This document shows positions 1 to 9,501 of a stretch of 64,000 bases of DNA, one piece after another. Under the pieces are notes generated by a model. It saw nothing but the letters and a program-made list of their open reading frames with translations, made no database searches and had not been told where the DNA came from. The position numbers and the translations under genes are program-made. The DNA lies in contig AP026546.1 in the NCBI GenBank assembly GCA_026075535.2, positions 1,922,001 through 1,986,000 of the forward strand, given 5' to 3'. The first letter of the stretch is position 1, and each line of letters starts with the position of its first letter. This DNA is from Tricholoma matsutake (Eukaryota > Basidiomycota > Agaricomycetes > Agaricales > Tricholomataceae).

Positions 1-235
1 AAGAGGGAGAGTGCACTCTAGCAGGCCTTCTGCGTAGAGTCATTCAGGTTCACAAACTAAGGGGCTTCCTTAGTGGTTTCAAGTAAGTTTACGAGTTTGC
101 AAGTTAAGACTGTAGTTTGCCTAGATCTAAACTAAGGACATCCCTACTACAAGTTGCAGTACTTATACTACAAGGGAGGTCCTTATCGTCCAATCGGAAA
201 GATATATGCATATCAAGTAAGAATAGAAACAATAG

Positions 236-489
236 GCCTCATGCCTTGCATGAGGCATTCGATGTTATGGATCCAATGTCAAGGATCCAATGTCAAGGAC
301 ATGCTGTAGCGCAGCATGTCAATCATGAGAGTCCAACATCACGGACCTCATGTCAAGGGGCTGTCATATCACAGCATGTGTGGGAGTGGGTTCGGGTGCA
401 TGGAGTCACCATGTGTCAAGGGTGCCTTCCACAGGAAGGGATCAAATGCATGCAGTTGGCATGCATCGTGCATGTGTCTGATGTCAAGG
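236..489. repeat. cluster of short palindromes and TGTCAAGG repeats
   Basis: Several perfect short inverted repeats sit close together: 236-244/248-256 (GCCTCATGC, loop CTT), 298-306/312-320 (GACATGCTG), 360-364/371-375 (GCTGT), 425-430/434-439 (CCTTCC) and 447-453/459-465 (TGCATGC). Five copies of TGTCAAGG lie between them, at about 277, 291, 351, 414 and 482. The spacing is irregular and no protein is convincing here. The rest of 1-664 holds nothing else I recognise. It lies downstream of the minus-strand gene that ends at 665, so it could be a transcript end region or an old repeat. Confidence 0.6.
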
Positions 490-664
490 ACATGCCCTAA
501 GCATGAATCAGGTAGCGCCTCCTGTCTGGAGGGGATTGTTGCGTCGGTCGGGTTGGTCAGGTTCCATGAGTTACAAGGAAAATTGTAACAGCCACCCAGT
601 AAATGATCTAATACTAATTCTAGATTTTAAATTACAACTACAACAAATTAAAATACCTTTGGAC

Positions 665-1538
665 CTAAGGGCTACTACAGAGACAGGGGATGGTCAGGAT
701 GTAACCAGTAAAAGAAAAAGAAAAGGGGGGCTTGCTAGTGGTTTTAGTACCCCTGTCGTTGGCATTGGCGCCAGCGTTGTCATCTGTGGCCTTCCTGCCA
801 CTGGTGTTGGTGGTGTTGACCCCATTGTTGGTGTTGTCATTGGTGGTGTCATTGCAGAGTTTGGAGCCTCTATTGTGGTCATTGCCCTGGCCCTCCCCAT
901 GGCTGGCATCGTCGTTGGTGTTCACGTCATCGTCCTGGGCCTCCTCATTGTTGTCGTCCTGGGCTTCCTCGTCATTGTCATCCTGGCGCTCCCTGTTGTC
1001 AGTGTCAGTGTTGGTGTCATCATTGGTGTTGTTGTTGGGCTTGCCGTTGTTCCCGTCGTCAGCCTTGCCGTTGTCCTTGTTGTTGGCCTCCCTGTTGTTG
1101 TTGTTGTCAGCTGCAGGCTCCCCATGGCTCGAGCTGTCATCAGTGCCATTGTTGTTGCTGGATTTGTCACTGGTCTCCTCGTCGCTCTCCTCGCTGTCAC
1201 TGGATGGGGCCTGCAGGGCTTGGGGTCAACCAGTGCCACCCTGACCAGGAGGAGGGGGCAGGAAACTCACCTTGGCTGCTCGAGCACGTTTGGGGGGGGG
1301 GGGGGGGAACAGAAACTCCGCTCGCTTCGAGAGCGAGTTCCCCTATGAAAGAAAAAAAGAATGAGAAAAGATATTAATAAAGAAGAAACATACCTTAAAG
1401 GGGCAGCCAAAGCAGCACCCTGTCCTTTCCAGCCTCTTTTTGAGGTCCTGTAAAAGGAATAGCATGTTAGTATACCATAATGATGATAAAAAAGAAACAT
1501 ACCTTAAAGGGGCAGCCGAAGCCGCACTCTGTCCTTTC
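665..1538 (-). pseudogene. 3' part of a spliced gene, Asn/Asp-rich protein, cut by an LTR
   Basis: Not a family I recognise. On the minus strand four exon pieces join in frame through phase-0 introns with GT and AG ends: 1538-1503 (cut at its 5' side by the LTR), 1447-1394, 1342-1271 and 1210-665 with the stop. Introns are 1502-1448 (GTATGT..CAG, 55 nt), 1393-1343 (GTATGT..TAG, 51 nt) and 1270-1211 (GTGAGT..CAG, 60 nt), sizes usual for fungi. Exon 1342-1271 contains a run of 16 C (Pro) and then PKRARAAK, which resembles a nuclear localisation signal. The last exon is a 181-residue tract rich in Asp, Asn, Glu and Ser (SDSEESDEETSDK near its start). The first two exons are near-duplicates. A shorter third intron (1270-1241, 30 nt) is possible but less likely. 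The missing 5' part would lie beyond the LTR insertion. Confidence 0.5.
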
Positions 1539-1938
1539 TGTTAGGAAACCACCCCATTACCTAATAAAATTTCATTTTATTTATTATGTTGAATTATGCT
1601 ACATGACACCAAATTATGCTACACTTTGATAGCATGAGAATTTTATTTCGCACGCATCAAAATGTATGCGCATGTACGAGTGCGTCGGTAACAACAATGT
1701 ACAATATGTGTAACATAGTATATAAACCCTAAATATATGCCTAGGGGACCCTAGTTGTGTTCTCTTAGGTATTCCACCTACGTTTTCGGTGTGAAAGGCT
1801 TATCTCAACAAACTCATCTATTAAAAACCCCTCGCATCAAAACCATCAATTCCCCCATCACGAGTGCGGATCCTGCCCCCTTCTTGTAGAGAGAACCCGC
1901 ATGGTCTTAGCTAGCAGATAGTGGATGTCACCCTAACA
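1539..1938 (+). repeat. long terminal repeat, probably 5' LTR of Gypsy-1
   Basis: A 400 bp segment begins TGTTAGG (1539-1545) and ends CCTAACA (1932-1938), a perfect 7 bp terminal inverted repeat with TG..CA ends. A TATA-like TATAAACCC lies near 1721. The 5 bp flanks (CTTTC and GAAGA) do not match, which argues against a solo LTR and fits a 5' LTR followed by element interior. The second LTR is not in the window, so the right edge rests only on the inverted repeat. The LTR interrupts the minus-strand gene at 1538. Confidence 0.6.
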
Positions 1939-2423
1939 GAAGAACACAACTACCCATATCAGTGCACCTTCTCTTACTTGCACATACATCATTGTTTCAC
2001 TGCACCACATCCGATTACTCACCCTTTCGGCATGAGCCGGAAGTACTTGTACTTTTCTTTTGTAAGCCGATGCCAGGCCTCACCTTACATTGCGACCGCC
2101 AGTGATCGAGAGGCAGCGCTCGTCATTAGGACAGCTGCAACCAGACAACTGATCAGATCTTGTTTAGTTACGATTTACTTCACTCTATTCGGATGACTAT
2201 TTTAGTTACAAGCCGAATTCAGTGATATCTCCGAGATCAGGCACTGTTGGAAGGGTTGTTGATCCGAAGTGTCAAATTAGGTGCCTGACGAACGACGAAT
2301 GATCAACAAATGATCAACAAATGATCGACAAACCTTATCACATGACCCATAAACATTTGGAGAGGTCTCAAAGAAAAAATTTTGAATTTGTTGAAGAAGT
2401 GATTCATCACAGATTCTACAATT
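1939..2423 (+). other. Gypsy-1 untranslated leader
   Basis: This lies between the LTR and the gag start. No convincing primer-binding site was recognised. A short tandem repeat AATGATCAACA occurs about three times at 2298-2331. The ORF at 1921-2196 crosses the LTR edge and is not thought to be coding. Confidence 0.4.
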
Positions 2424-2987
2424 ATGTCTGAACCTTCAACTTCTAATCCCGGTCCTAATCCTGTTCCCATACCAGCACTAGAGGTGAAAATTGATGCGCT
2501 CACAGCGCAAATGTCGCAATTAGTGTCAGTATTGGCAGCATCACAGCCCAGACAAGTGGAAGTACAGCCAGAGACGACAGGAGAAAGAGATGATGAGATG
2601 GAGGAGATGGTGGAGTGGATATCGCAGGAGGATGAGACGGTGGAGAAATCCGGAAATGGAAAAGCGCACTTACCTAAGTACATGCCCCCGCAAATCTTTG
2701 ACGGTACCATGGAGAATACAAAATCCTTCATCAGCTCTATAGTATTGTACATCCATGGGAGGAAGCCCGAGTTTCATACAGCTGAGTCTAGGATTATGTT
2801 TGCTCTCTCATACATTCAGGGGGGGAAAGCACAGTTCTGGAGAAACGAGGCTATCAATCAAATTGCCATGGGAAATAAACCATTTGCAACCTTCAAGGAA
2901 TTTCTGGAGAGATTGGAGGCACAGTTTGGAGACCCTAATCCAAAGGCAACAGCCAATGCTAAATTAAAGACCATGCGCCAAGGTTCC
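2424..2987 (+). pseudogene. Gypsy-1 gag, N-terminal and central part
   Basis: Structural capsid-like protein of a Ty3/Gypsy element. It starts MSEPSTSN, has a predicted coiled stretch (ALEVKIDALTAQMSQL) and then the retrotransposon gag core: KYMPPQIFDG, a WRNEAI segment and FLERLEAQFGDPNP, the usual order in fungal Ty3 gag. The frame is open up to KTMRQGS, where L-A is inserted. It resumes at 9453 as LTADEFILQFKAEASI, which continues the gag core. The C-terminal part, including any zinc knuckle, is absent from the window. It can make no full product because it is split by 6.5 kb of LINE and then by N1. Confidence 0.8.
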
Positions 2988-3530
2988 TTTTTTTTTTTTT
3001 TTTTTTGGGTCAAAAATTTATAACGCGGCGCCTGATTGCAGTCCGCGGTAGAGACATACACACAGAGTACACTACGCCCAGCCCAAGTCCTCCTCCTGCT
3101 GATCTTCGCACCAACCACCTGGATACCTGCGATGACCACTAAGGGGGCCCCCTTTATCGAGTAAACGGACTTGCCAGTGGTGGCGTACCGACAACTCGAG
3201 CTTGACGATGTCATGTTCCCTGAATCCCTACGGGTATGAGTGCAAGATTTAGGGGAAACTGCCACCCCGACGTGAGCCTCTCAGCTCGGAAAGGAAAGCG
3301 CATTCAGTGTCGAAGCCGTAGCGCACAACCGACAGTGGATCTGAAAGCGCTCAGGCGCCTCCCTGAACCAGTACCTAGTTTCGTGTCCCCCCTCCCTGAC
3401 AGTCGCTCCTGAACATGGGTGGGCCCCCTTTATGAGGGTTAACGGACTCGCCTGGTGCCCTATGGCCACCCCGACATACCGATAACACTAGCTAGAACCA
3501 GACGAGGGTCATACACCCTGCGCGCACGAC
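2988..3530 (-). other. L-A 3' UTR and poly(A) tail
   Basis: On the minus strand this follows the ORF2 stop. It contains GC-rich self-complementary stretches (AAGGGGGCCCCCTT type), the block CCTTTCCGAGCTGAGAGGC that recurs in family N, and the terminal 42 bases ending TATAAATTTTTGACCC before poly(A). The same 3' UTR is present in L-C, L-E and L-F. Confidence 0.8.
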
Positions 3531-6500
3531 CTATCCTGGATCCCACGCAAGTGAGTTGAACGATCCTAGTGCAGGATTATTGTCCATGAATTCGTTGAAG
3601 CCTTCGACAGAGTCTGGGCTTGCACGAGTTTCCTTGCGATCCACCTTGGGGCAGACGCGTAGTAAATGGTCCCGAGTTTGTATCTCAGGGCCAAGGCACC
3701 AACATTGGTATTCCCCGTCAAGGGATAGACGTTGACGATACTCCCCAATAGGAGCATGGCCAGTGATCATACGAGTTGAACGGGAAGTCAACGTAGTGTT
3801 GTTTCCCATAACTTTCAGCCACGGCCCACCTTTGTGAGTCGAGGGTAAGACTGGCTTTCCACCCACTCCTTTGAGTTGGTGGAAGTGCCATCCACGATAC
3901 GCCGGATCTGAGAACCGGGTGTGCCAATCCTTGCAAACGGCCTTTTCGACCTGGTTTTTAAGGTAGTCTAGAGACGTCCGCGGGTGTCTGCCCACGGAGA
4001 TCTTGGTAGAGGTAGCTACATTGTGAGCCATCTTGTGTACGTTCCACTCGAATTTCGAGGGGACATGCCAGAATGTTACACTCCTCTCCTCGTCCCCAGC
4101 TAGCCAGGGACGAAGGGAGCGACAAGCGTCCAGGGCGAAGATTTGCCCAGAGCGCGGTTTTGGATCGATTAGGGACTCAATGCCCATAGTAGAATCCGAA
4201 AAGATCACCAACTTTTTGCAACCTCTGCTGCACGCAGCCGAGACGCCTAGTTGGAGAGTGAAGAGTTCGACTTCCGGGGGGGTTCTCCTCCCAGAGGCTG
4301 AGACAATGCGATCCACCTGTTCTCCCTGTCCAAAGACAAGAGCGCAGGCGACAGCTTGAAATTTGGCATCTGTGGGCACCGAAGCGTCCACTGCAATGAC
4401 GAGAGTGTCAGCCTCAACCTGGGCAGAGGCCCAGGCCTTGTCAAGGTCACTCCTGTAAGAATTCCTTGCTCCCTCCTCCTTAGAGGTGAGGCGATGAGAG
4501 AAGAAGCGAGTGGGGAATAGGTCCTTCACTCTATTTCCAGGTGTGTTTCCGTCCCTGAAGGGGTCGAATTCATCGCCTGGTACGAGGGCCAAGGCTGCAG
4601 CCGAAGCGACAGATGGCCCTTGTAGGGTGAGTGTGTCGAGCACGTTCCCTCCCCAGAGTCCTAGCTCATGAGAGTGGGTAGTACCGATGTGATTAGGCCC
4701 TAAGATAGCTCTTAGGGGGTGTGATGGAGCCAAAAGAGGGGTTCTGAATACCCCCCTGTCGACTAAACGGCGCAGTAACAGCTGCATGGGCAGCAGTCCA
4801 GCGATACTTTCTAGGCCACCGATTGGGGTGGTTCTGAATGCCCCGAGGATCCAACGTGCAGCAATGGACTGCACTTGGGCCAACATTTTGATGACACCTT
4901 TGACGCGAGCGCCTTTAAAGTGCCAGAGTCTAAGTCTGTATGTCATAATAGGCACGACACACGAACGGTACAGGAGGCGTTTCTGCATAGGGGTTAGCCC
5001 TCTGACAGAATTGCCGAGCATTCCCATCGCCCTCGCAGTAGTGAGGGCTTTGGTGGAGTAGAACCGTGTGTGCTCCTTGAAAGAGAGTTTGCGGTCGAAG
5101 AAGAAACCGAGGTACCTCCAGGTGACCTTGGGTTTGAGGGGGGTGTTGCCCGTGTACGGAGCAAAGCCGAGATCGATGGGAAGGGGAGTGAATCTCCTCG
5201 CCCTTGAGAAGTGGAATATTTCGGACTTGTCGTGTTCAAGGACAAGCCCGAGGGAGGTGAACACCTGGAAAATCCAGCCATATGCTTTTTTAAGAAGGGG
5301 GAGATTATCCTCCAACTGTGGAGAGCGGGCGATGAGGGTGCCATCGTCCACATAAGACATGAGATCGACATCTCTGCCGATTTCGCTTCTTCTGAAGAGC
5401 TTCATGATGGGCGTCAAATATAACGCTGATAAGACAGGGGACAGGGCGGAGCCTTGACCTACTCCCACATCGGCTGCAAAGGAGCCAGATGAGAAAGCGT
5501 TCCACTTGTAGGTCGTCTTATGACCGACTAGGTATGAGCGGAAGAAGTTTACTACTTGCGCAGGAAACCCCGACCGAGCAATGATCTCCAACAGAACCTG
5601 GTGGTTCAAGGAGGGGAAGAACTGAGCGATGTCGAAAGCAACAACACTCGTTTTGAGCCCTTTAGCCCATCCTGCTCTGACCAGGTGGGTAAGGTAGATA
5701 CCTGCGTCCTCAGTGGAACGCTGGGCGACGCCTCCGAACTGATTTTGCTCGAAGGCCTCGTGTGCGACACCGTGGAACTGAAGTCGCCTAGACAACATCT
5801 TTTCGACTAGTTTTCCCAGAGTGTTCAATAGCACGATAGGCCTGAATGACTTTGGAGTGGAATAGTTCGGTTTCCCCGGTTTCGGGATAATGACCGACAG
5901 GGATTCCTTAAAGTGAGCTGGCCAATGGCCAGCGGTGATGCACGCCTCAGCAATGCGGGTAATGAGCCCTGCCACCTCTGGGTTGCTACACCAGTGTTTT
6001 AGGTGCGACCAAGTGACATGATCGGGACCTGGAGCGGAACGGGAAGAACACGCGTTTAGCGCTTCTTTCATTTCCGTGACGGAGAACGAGATCCAAGCCC
6101 TTTCAGGCACCGGATCAAGTCCATCAAGAATGCTCAGATCCACTACTCGATCTGATGCAGCGTTATAGGACCCATCAAGGGCAGCCCAAAGAGAGTCCAG
6201 ATCATTACAAGGTTCTCCCCGATAGGAGATCGCCTCGTACGACGGGAGGTTACGTTGACGAGTCCAGGACATTAGATCCCAGGGTCGTCTATTCATCGTA
6301 GCCACTTCTTGGATACGGTCGTCAAAGAAGTCACGCTCAGCGTGTTGCATGACTTTCCTGTAATGCTTCCAGTCCTCCTCATCGCGGGAAGCTCTGTATG
6401 CGTCTAGAGCACCACTGCATTCGTCTGTCCACCAGCCTTTCGACAACTTGCCGAGGCGAGATTCCTTGGCATGGTCTTCCCATGCCTTGTTCAAAATCGT

Positions 6501-7400
6501 TGATAACGCCGAGACGACATCATCGATTTCTGCCGAAGTATCCCCATGCCAATCTAGCCATGGAGTTAAAGCGGAGGAGACCGCATCCCGATATGATGCT
6601 TCCTCCTCGGATCCTTTTTTGATGGACCACTTGGTAACCGGAACCAAAGATCCTGGGCCAGGTAGTACTAACGTCAGAGGGGCGTGGTCAGACGTTCCCC
6701 TGGCTTCAGGTACGATCTCGCAGTACAGTACAAATCTAAGATCTGTAGGTACGAACATCAGGTCGATCACTGTGGGGTGAAGGCCCTGTTGTGGGGGGAA
6801 GTGGGTAGGGCCCTCCACTACTGGTAGGGCTCTAGTCAGGCCTAATGCCGTAGCTGTCTCCACTAAGTGGTCAGCATGGATAGAGTGTTCAGGCCCCTGG
6901 GGATCCCAGGAGGCGTGCCTCACGTTAAAATCACCACACATGAAGTGTAAGCGAGGGATCATCATGACGTTCTCAAATAAGAGCGTGATGGCTGAGTGTT
7001 GGCTATCCGAGTAAACGTTAGCAAGTAGCATGACGTCCTCCCCTATTCCCAGTGAGAAGAGAAGGATGTCACGATCGTCGATCAGATCTCGTCTGAGACC
7101 CGGCCTTAGATTAGCGATGCTGTTCGCAAAGTAGACGGCAACACGTGGAGGGGAGTCGATTCCCGATGGGTGCACTAAGGTTCCCCAGTTTGGGCTCATT
7201 GGTGCGCCTATGACTTCTTCCCCTTCCCTGTTGTGGGCAGAGGGGGCGTGTCTTATCAATCGCCAAGGAGGCTCTTGAATGAAAAGCAAGTCGTAATCAT
7301 CTACGAAATCTGCCAGTAAAGAGTCCATGTAACCCCAATTTCGATTTACATTTTGACTAAATACGCGTAGCTGAGGGGTAGATCTAAGTCTGTCTCTCAT
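3531..7400 (-). CDS. L-A ORF2: endonuclease, reverse transcriptase, RNase H (intact)
   Basis: A 1289-residue open frame for the replicase of the LINE; it nicks DNA and copies the element RNA at the nick. Endonuclease (about 10-245) shows QNVN with Asn17, QEPPW with Glu43, CGDFNVRHASWD with Asp157, and SDH at 238-239. RT (about 470-800) shows IIPKPGK, RPIVLLNTLGKLVEK, AFDIAQFFPSLN, GQGSALSPVLSALY and the catalytic YVDD at 683-686, then WRYLGFFFD. RNase H (about 1000-1125) shows AVDAS with Asp1005, EVELFTLQL and IFSDS. A C-terminal Cys/His patch (CWCLGPEIQTRDHLLRVC) follows. The start ATG directly follows the ORF1 stop (TAAATG), so translation is probably coupled by reinitiation. No stop or frameshift is seen, so activity is possible. 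Confidence 0.93.
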   Translation of the reverse strand: MRDRLRSTPQLRVFSQNVNRNWGYMDSLLADFVDDYDLLFIQEPPWRLIRHAPSAHNREGEEVIGAPMSPNWGTLVHPSGIDSPPRVAVYFANSIANLRPGLRRDLIDDRDILLFSLGIGEDVMLLANVYSDSQHSAITLLFENVMMIPRLHFMCGDFNVRHASWDPQGPEHSIHADHLVETATALGLTRALPVVEGPTHFPPQQGLHPTVIDLMFVPTDLRFVLYCEIVPEARGTSDHAPLTLVLPGPGSLVPVTKWSIKKGSEEEASYRDAVSSALTPWLDWHGDTSAEIDDVVSALSTILNKAWEDHAKESRLGKLSKGWWTDECSGALDAYRASRDEEDWKHYRKVMQHAERDFFDDRIQEVATMNRRPWDLMSWTRQRNLPSYEAISYRGEPCNDLDSLWAALDGSYNAASDRVVDLSILDGLDPVPERAWISFSVTEMKEALNACSSRSAPGPDHVTWSHLKHWCSNPEVAGLITRIAEACITAGHWPAHFKESLSVIIPKPGKPNYSTPKSFRPIVLLNTLGKLVEKMLSRRLQFHGVAHEAFEQNQFGGVAQRSTEDAGIYLTHLVRAGWAKGLKTSVVAFDIAQFFPSLNHQVLLEIIARSGFPAQVVNFFRSYLVGHKTTYKWNAFSSGSFAADVGVGQGSALSPVLSALYLTPIMKLFRRSEIGRDVDLMSYVDDGTLIARSPQLEDNLPLLKKAYGWIFQVFTSLGLVLEHDKSEIFHFSRARRFTPLPIDLGFAPYTGNTPLKPKVTWRYLGFFFDRKLSFKEHTRFYSTKALTTARAMGMLGNSVRGLTPMQKRLLYRSCVVPIMTYRLRLWHFKGARVKGVIKMLAQVQSIAARWILGAFRTTPIGGLESIAGLLPMQLLLRRLVDRGVFRTPLLAPSHPLRAILGPNHIGTTHSHELGLWGGNVLDTLTLQGPSVASAAALALVPGDEFDPFRDGNTPGNRVKDLFPTRFFSHRLTSKEEGARNSYRSDLDKAWASAQVEADTLVIAVDASVPTDAKFQAVACALVFGQGEQVDRIVSASGRRTPPEVELFTLQLGVSAACSRGCKKLVIFSDSTMGIESLIDPKPRSGQIFALDACRSLRPWLAGDEERSVTFWHVPSKFEWNVHKMAHNVATSTKISVGRHPRTSLDYLKNQVEKAVCKDWHTRFSDPAYRGWHFHQLKGVGGKPVLPSTHKGGPWLKVMGNNTTLTSRSTRMITGHAPIGEYRQRLSLDGEYQCWCLGPEIQTRDHLLRVCPKVDRKETRASPDSVEGFNEFMDNNPALGSFNSLAWDPG

Positions 7401-9312
7401 TTACGTTTGGCCACCGCGTCCTGCGGGATGGTAAGCAGGAGGGGAGCGAGAGTTACGTCTCACACTCACCTCGTCATAGCGCGCTTTGATCCAATCTCGG
7501 TCAAAGCGATGTCGCCAAAAGTTGCATCGACGATCGTTGGATGCGTGATTTTTCCGGCAGTTAAGGCACCTAGCCGGGTGAGGACAGGCTGCCCCCTCTG
7601 GGGTAGCTGGAACAGGAGGGTTCGCCTTGGCGTTTCCCTTACAACACCCTGCAAGGGCACGATGGTGCTCCTTACGGTGTGGGCCTGCACAGATCGGGCA
7701 TTTGGTCTGTGGAGCTCTGCATGCCGGGGTGGGGTGACCCCACTTCCAGCATCGTTGGCAAAGAGGCAGCCCAGGGTTTGCCCTGGCAGCCCTAACATAA
7801 GCGACGTAGCGTCCAAATTGGACACCCCGACCGATGAGAGCCTTGGCTCGAGCACCGCTGACTGAGTCAGCGATGTTAAGGTAGACGGTGCACGTATCCG
7901 ACATCTTCGAATCACGTACCACTCGGGGAGGGACTTGAAGCACTGTGAGGTCCGATATTCCGGACTTTCCCAAGTGTGCGATGACGACATCGGGCGTTAG
8001 AGCCTTGTTGTTAGCGATATACGGCACATCGACCAGCTTGAGGTACGATGTGGATGTGGGTAACGCTGCATCCACTTGCAACGCGAAGGGGAACGCCTTG
8101 TGGGCAGCCTCCTTGAAACAACGAAGGTCCTCCTCAGAGGCAACGACGTCTGTAGCTACTGATAAGTTACCAGCATGCATTGATGCAGACTGGGCCACTA
8201 GCTTAGAGTGGTGCAGTCCGAGAGTGGTCCGGACATGGTCCAGGAAGTCAGCAGGGTTCGTCTCCACCCCAAGGGGGGGACGAACGTGAACTAGGACCTG
8301 TCGTCTCGACGGTCCATGTACAGTAGGTGAAGGCTTTGCAGCTTTCGGTTTGGAGGGGCCAACATGCTGCGGTATATCCGCCAGCTTGTCGGTAGGAAGT
8401 TCAGGGAAGGCCTTGGCTAATCGCACAAGGCCATCCATGGATGTGTTAGGTGTTCGCCCTCCAGGGAAGCGAGCAACCTGAGCAAAGGTCCCCCTGCCCG
8501 AGGGCCTGGTGGACCAGTTCACGGGGGGAGGAGGTCCTCGACCCCATGATGAAGAGACACCCCCTGTTGGGGGTTTAGGAAGAGGTCGAGCCCCTTTCGG
8601 GCCTCGAGTCCTCGAAGATTTGTGAGGGGGGGGGGCGTTGCCCATCCCATCCCTCCAGGTAATCCACGTTGGGATTGTTGGTGACAGTGCCCGACCTAGG
8701 TCGTTTGCTGCCCCCTGATAATCTGTCTATGGCTCCCCGGAGCGTAGCGCTTCCCGAGTCGCGATCAAAACCAGCCTCGGCAGCTGCTACCAGCACCGAG
8801 CCCAGTTGTTCAGCAATGAGCTGCTGATCTTCAGCAGTTGGTCGTCTGGATCCCGTCCTGTTAAGAACAACTCGGAATCCTTCAGCATACTCTCCCAGGT
8901 CTTTGGCAGAGGTCTGGGGTCCACTCCAGTCGTCGCTAGCCATCTCCGTGTCCTGAATGACGTGGGAGGAGAGATTATCGGCCACTTCATCAGCCCACGA
9001 AGCAGGTGTAGAAGGAGTAGCTGGAGGTGCAGGAGACGCAGTTACGTCTCTGGAAGATAGCGCTGGCACGCTGAATCGCTGTGCTCACGGAGTGACGATG
9101 CCCGCCCCATAGGGGGAGGGGGTTGGAGAGCCTCTTTAGGTCCTGTGAGGGCCCACTGAGGGTGCGTTTTGTGTGGATCTGCGGCTCGAAGAGAGCCGCA
9201 GGGAATCAATTGGGTCATCGCCAGGAGTTCTGGGCGTACCGGATCTAGAGGGTCTCCCCTCGTCCATCGCCTCGCCCGATCTCCCCCCTCTTCTCGAGTG
9301 TGAATCTGACAT
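7401..9312 (-). pseudogene. L-A ORF1: CCHC zinc-knuckle RNA-binding protein, three lesions
   Basis: ORF1 protein is the nucleic-acid chaperone of the LINE particle. The start MSDSHSRRGG at 9312 was chosen because other copies keep it and lack upstream Met codons. The N-terminal half is Ser/Pro/Arg-rich and low in complexity. The C-terminal part carries CX2CX4HX4C (CQRCWKWGHPTPAC, about 7718-7760), a second Cys/His cluster (CPICAGPHRKEHH) and CX2CX3HX6C (about 7520-7567). Lesions: CAA to TAA at 9136-9138, CGA to TGA at 9085-9087, and a run of 10 G at 8626-8635 where L-D and L-E have 9, giving a +1 shift. An undamaged frame would be about 636 residues. Confidence 0.88.
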
Positions 9313-9441
9313 GCGTTGGTAAGACGCTGGTTGTACCAGATCGCTGAGATCGTAGACGGATTGAGCTGCAAAGTTGGAAAACGGTGTCGACGAAATTTTT
9401 TTGTGGCTGTGCATGTCGCGGTAAGAAGACAAGAAGCGATG

Positions 9442-9501
9442 GCCAAGGTTCCTTAACGGCGGATGAGTTTATTTTGCAGTTCAAAGCAGAAGCTTCCATC
9501 G
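9442..9501 (+). pseudogene. Gypsy-1 gag continuation between L-A and N1
   Basis: After the second copy of the L-A TSD the sequence reads LTADEFILQFKAEASI in the gag frame. N1 begins immediately after it. The next gag residues are not found on the far side of N1, so part of gag has been deleted here. Confidence 0.75.

Larger units (their letters stand above)
2988..9441 (-). mobile_element. L-A, full-length autonomous LINE (family L)
   Basis: A poly(T) run (2988-3006) marks the 3' poly(A) end on the minus strand; the 5' end reads CGCTTCTTGTC at about 9440. The TSD is GCCAAGGTTCC (2977-2987 and 9442-9452), possibly extended by TT, and falls inside gag. Order on the minus strand: a short leader, ORF1 (9312-7401, three lesions), ORF2 (7400-3531, intact) and a 3' UTR (3530-3007). 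Protein order (CCHC ORF1; endonuclease, RT, RNase H in ORF2) matches the Tad1/I-like group of fungal LINEs. Exact clade placement is inferred. It is the best-preserved L copy here. Confidence 0.93.

Noticed and set aside
585..591. TGTAACA as a possible edge of another LTR covering 1-591
   Set aside because: No matching start or partner in the window; a 7-base motif alone is not enough.
503..1348. Long plus-strand ORF of 281 aa, very rich in Val, Leu and Gly, resembling a membrane protein
   Set aside because: It is the antisense shadow of the Asn/Asp-rich minus-strand exon (GAC/AAC repeats read as GTC/GTT). The minus-strand reading has in-frame introns, the plus one has no supporting feature.
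1921..2196. ORF of 91 aa between LTR and gag
   Set aside because: It crosses the LTR boundary, has no recognisable protein features and lies in the expected untranslated leader.
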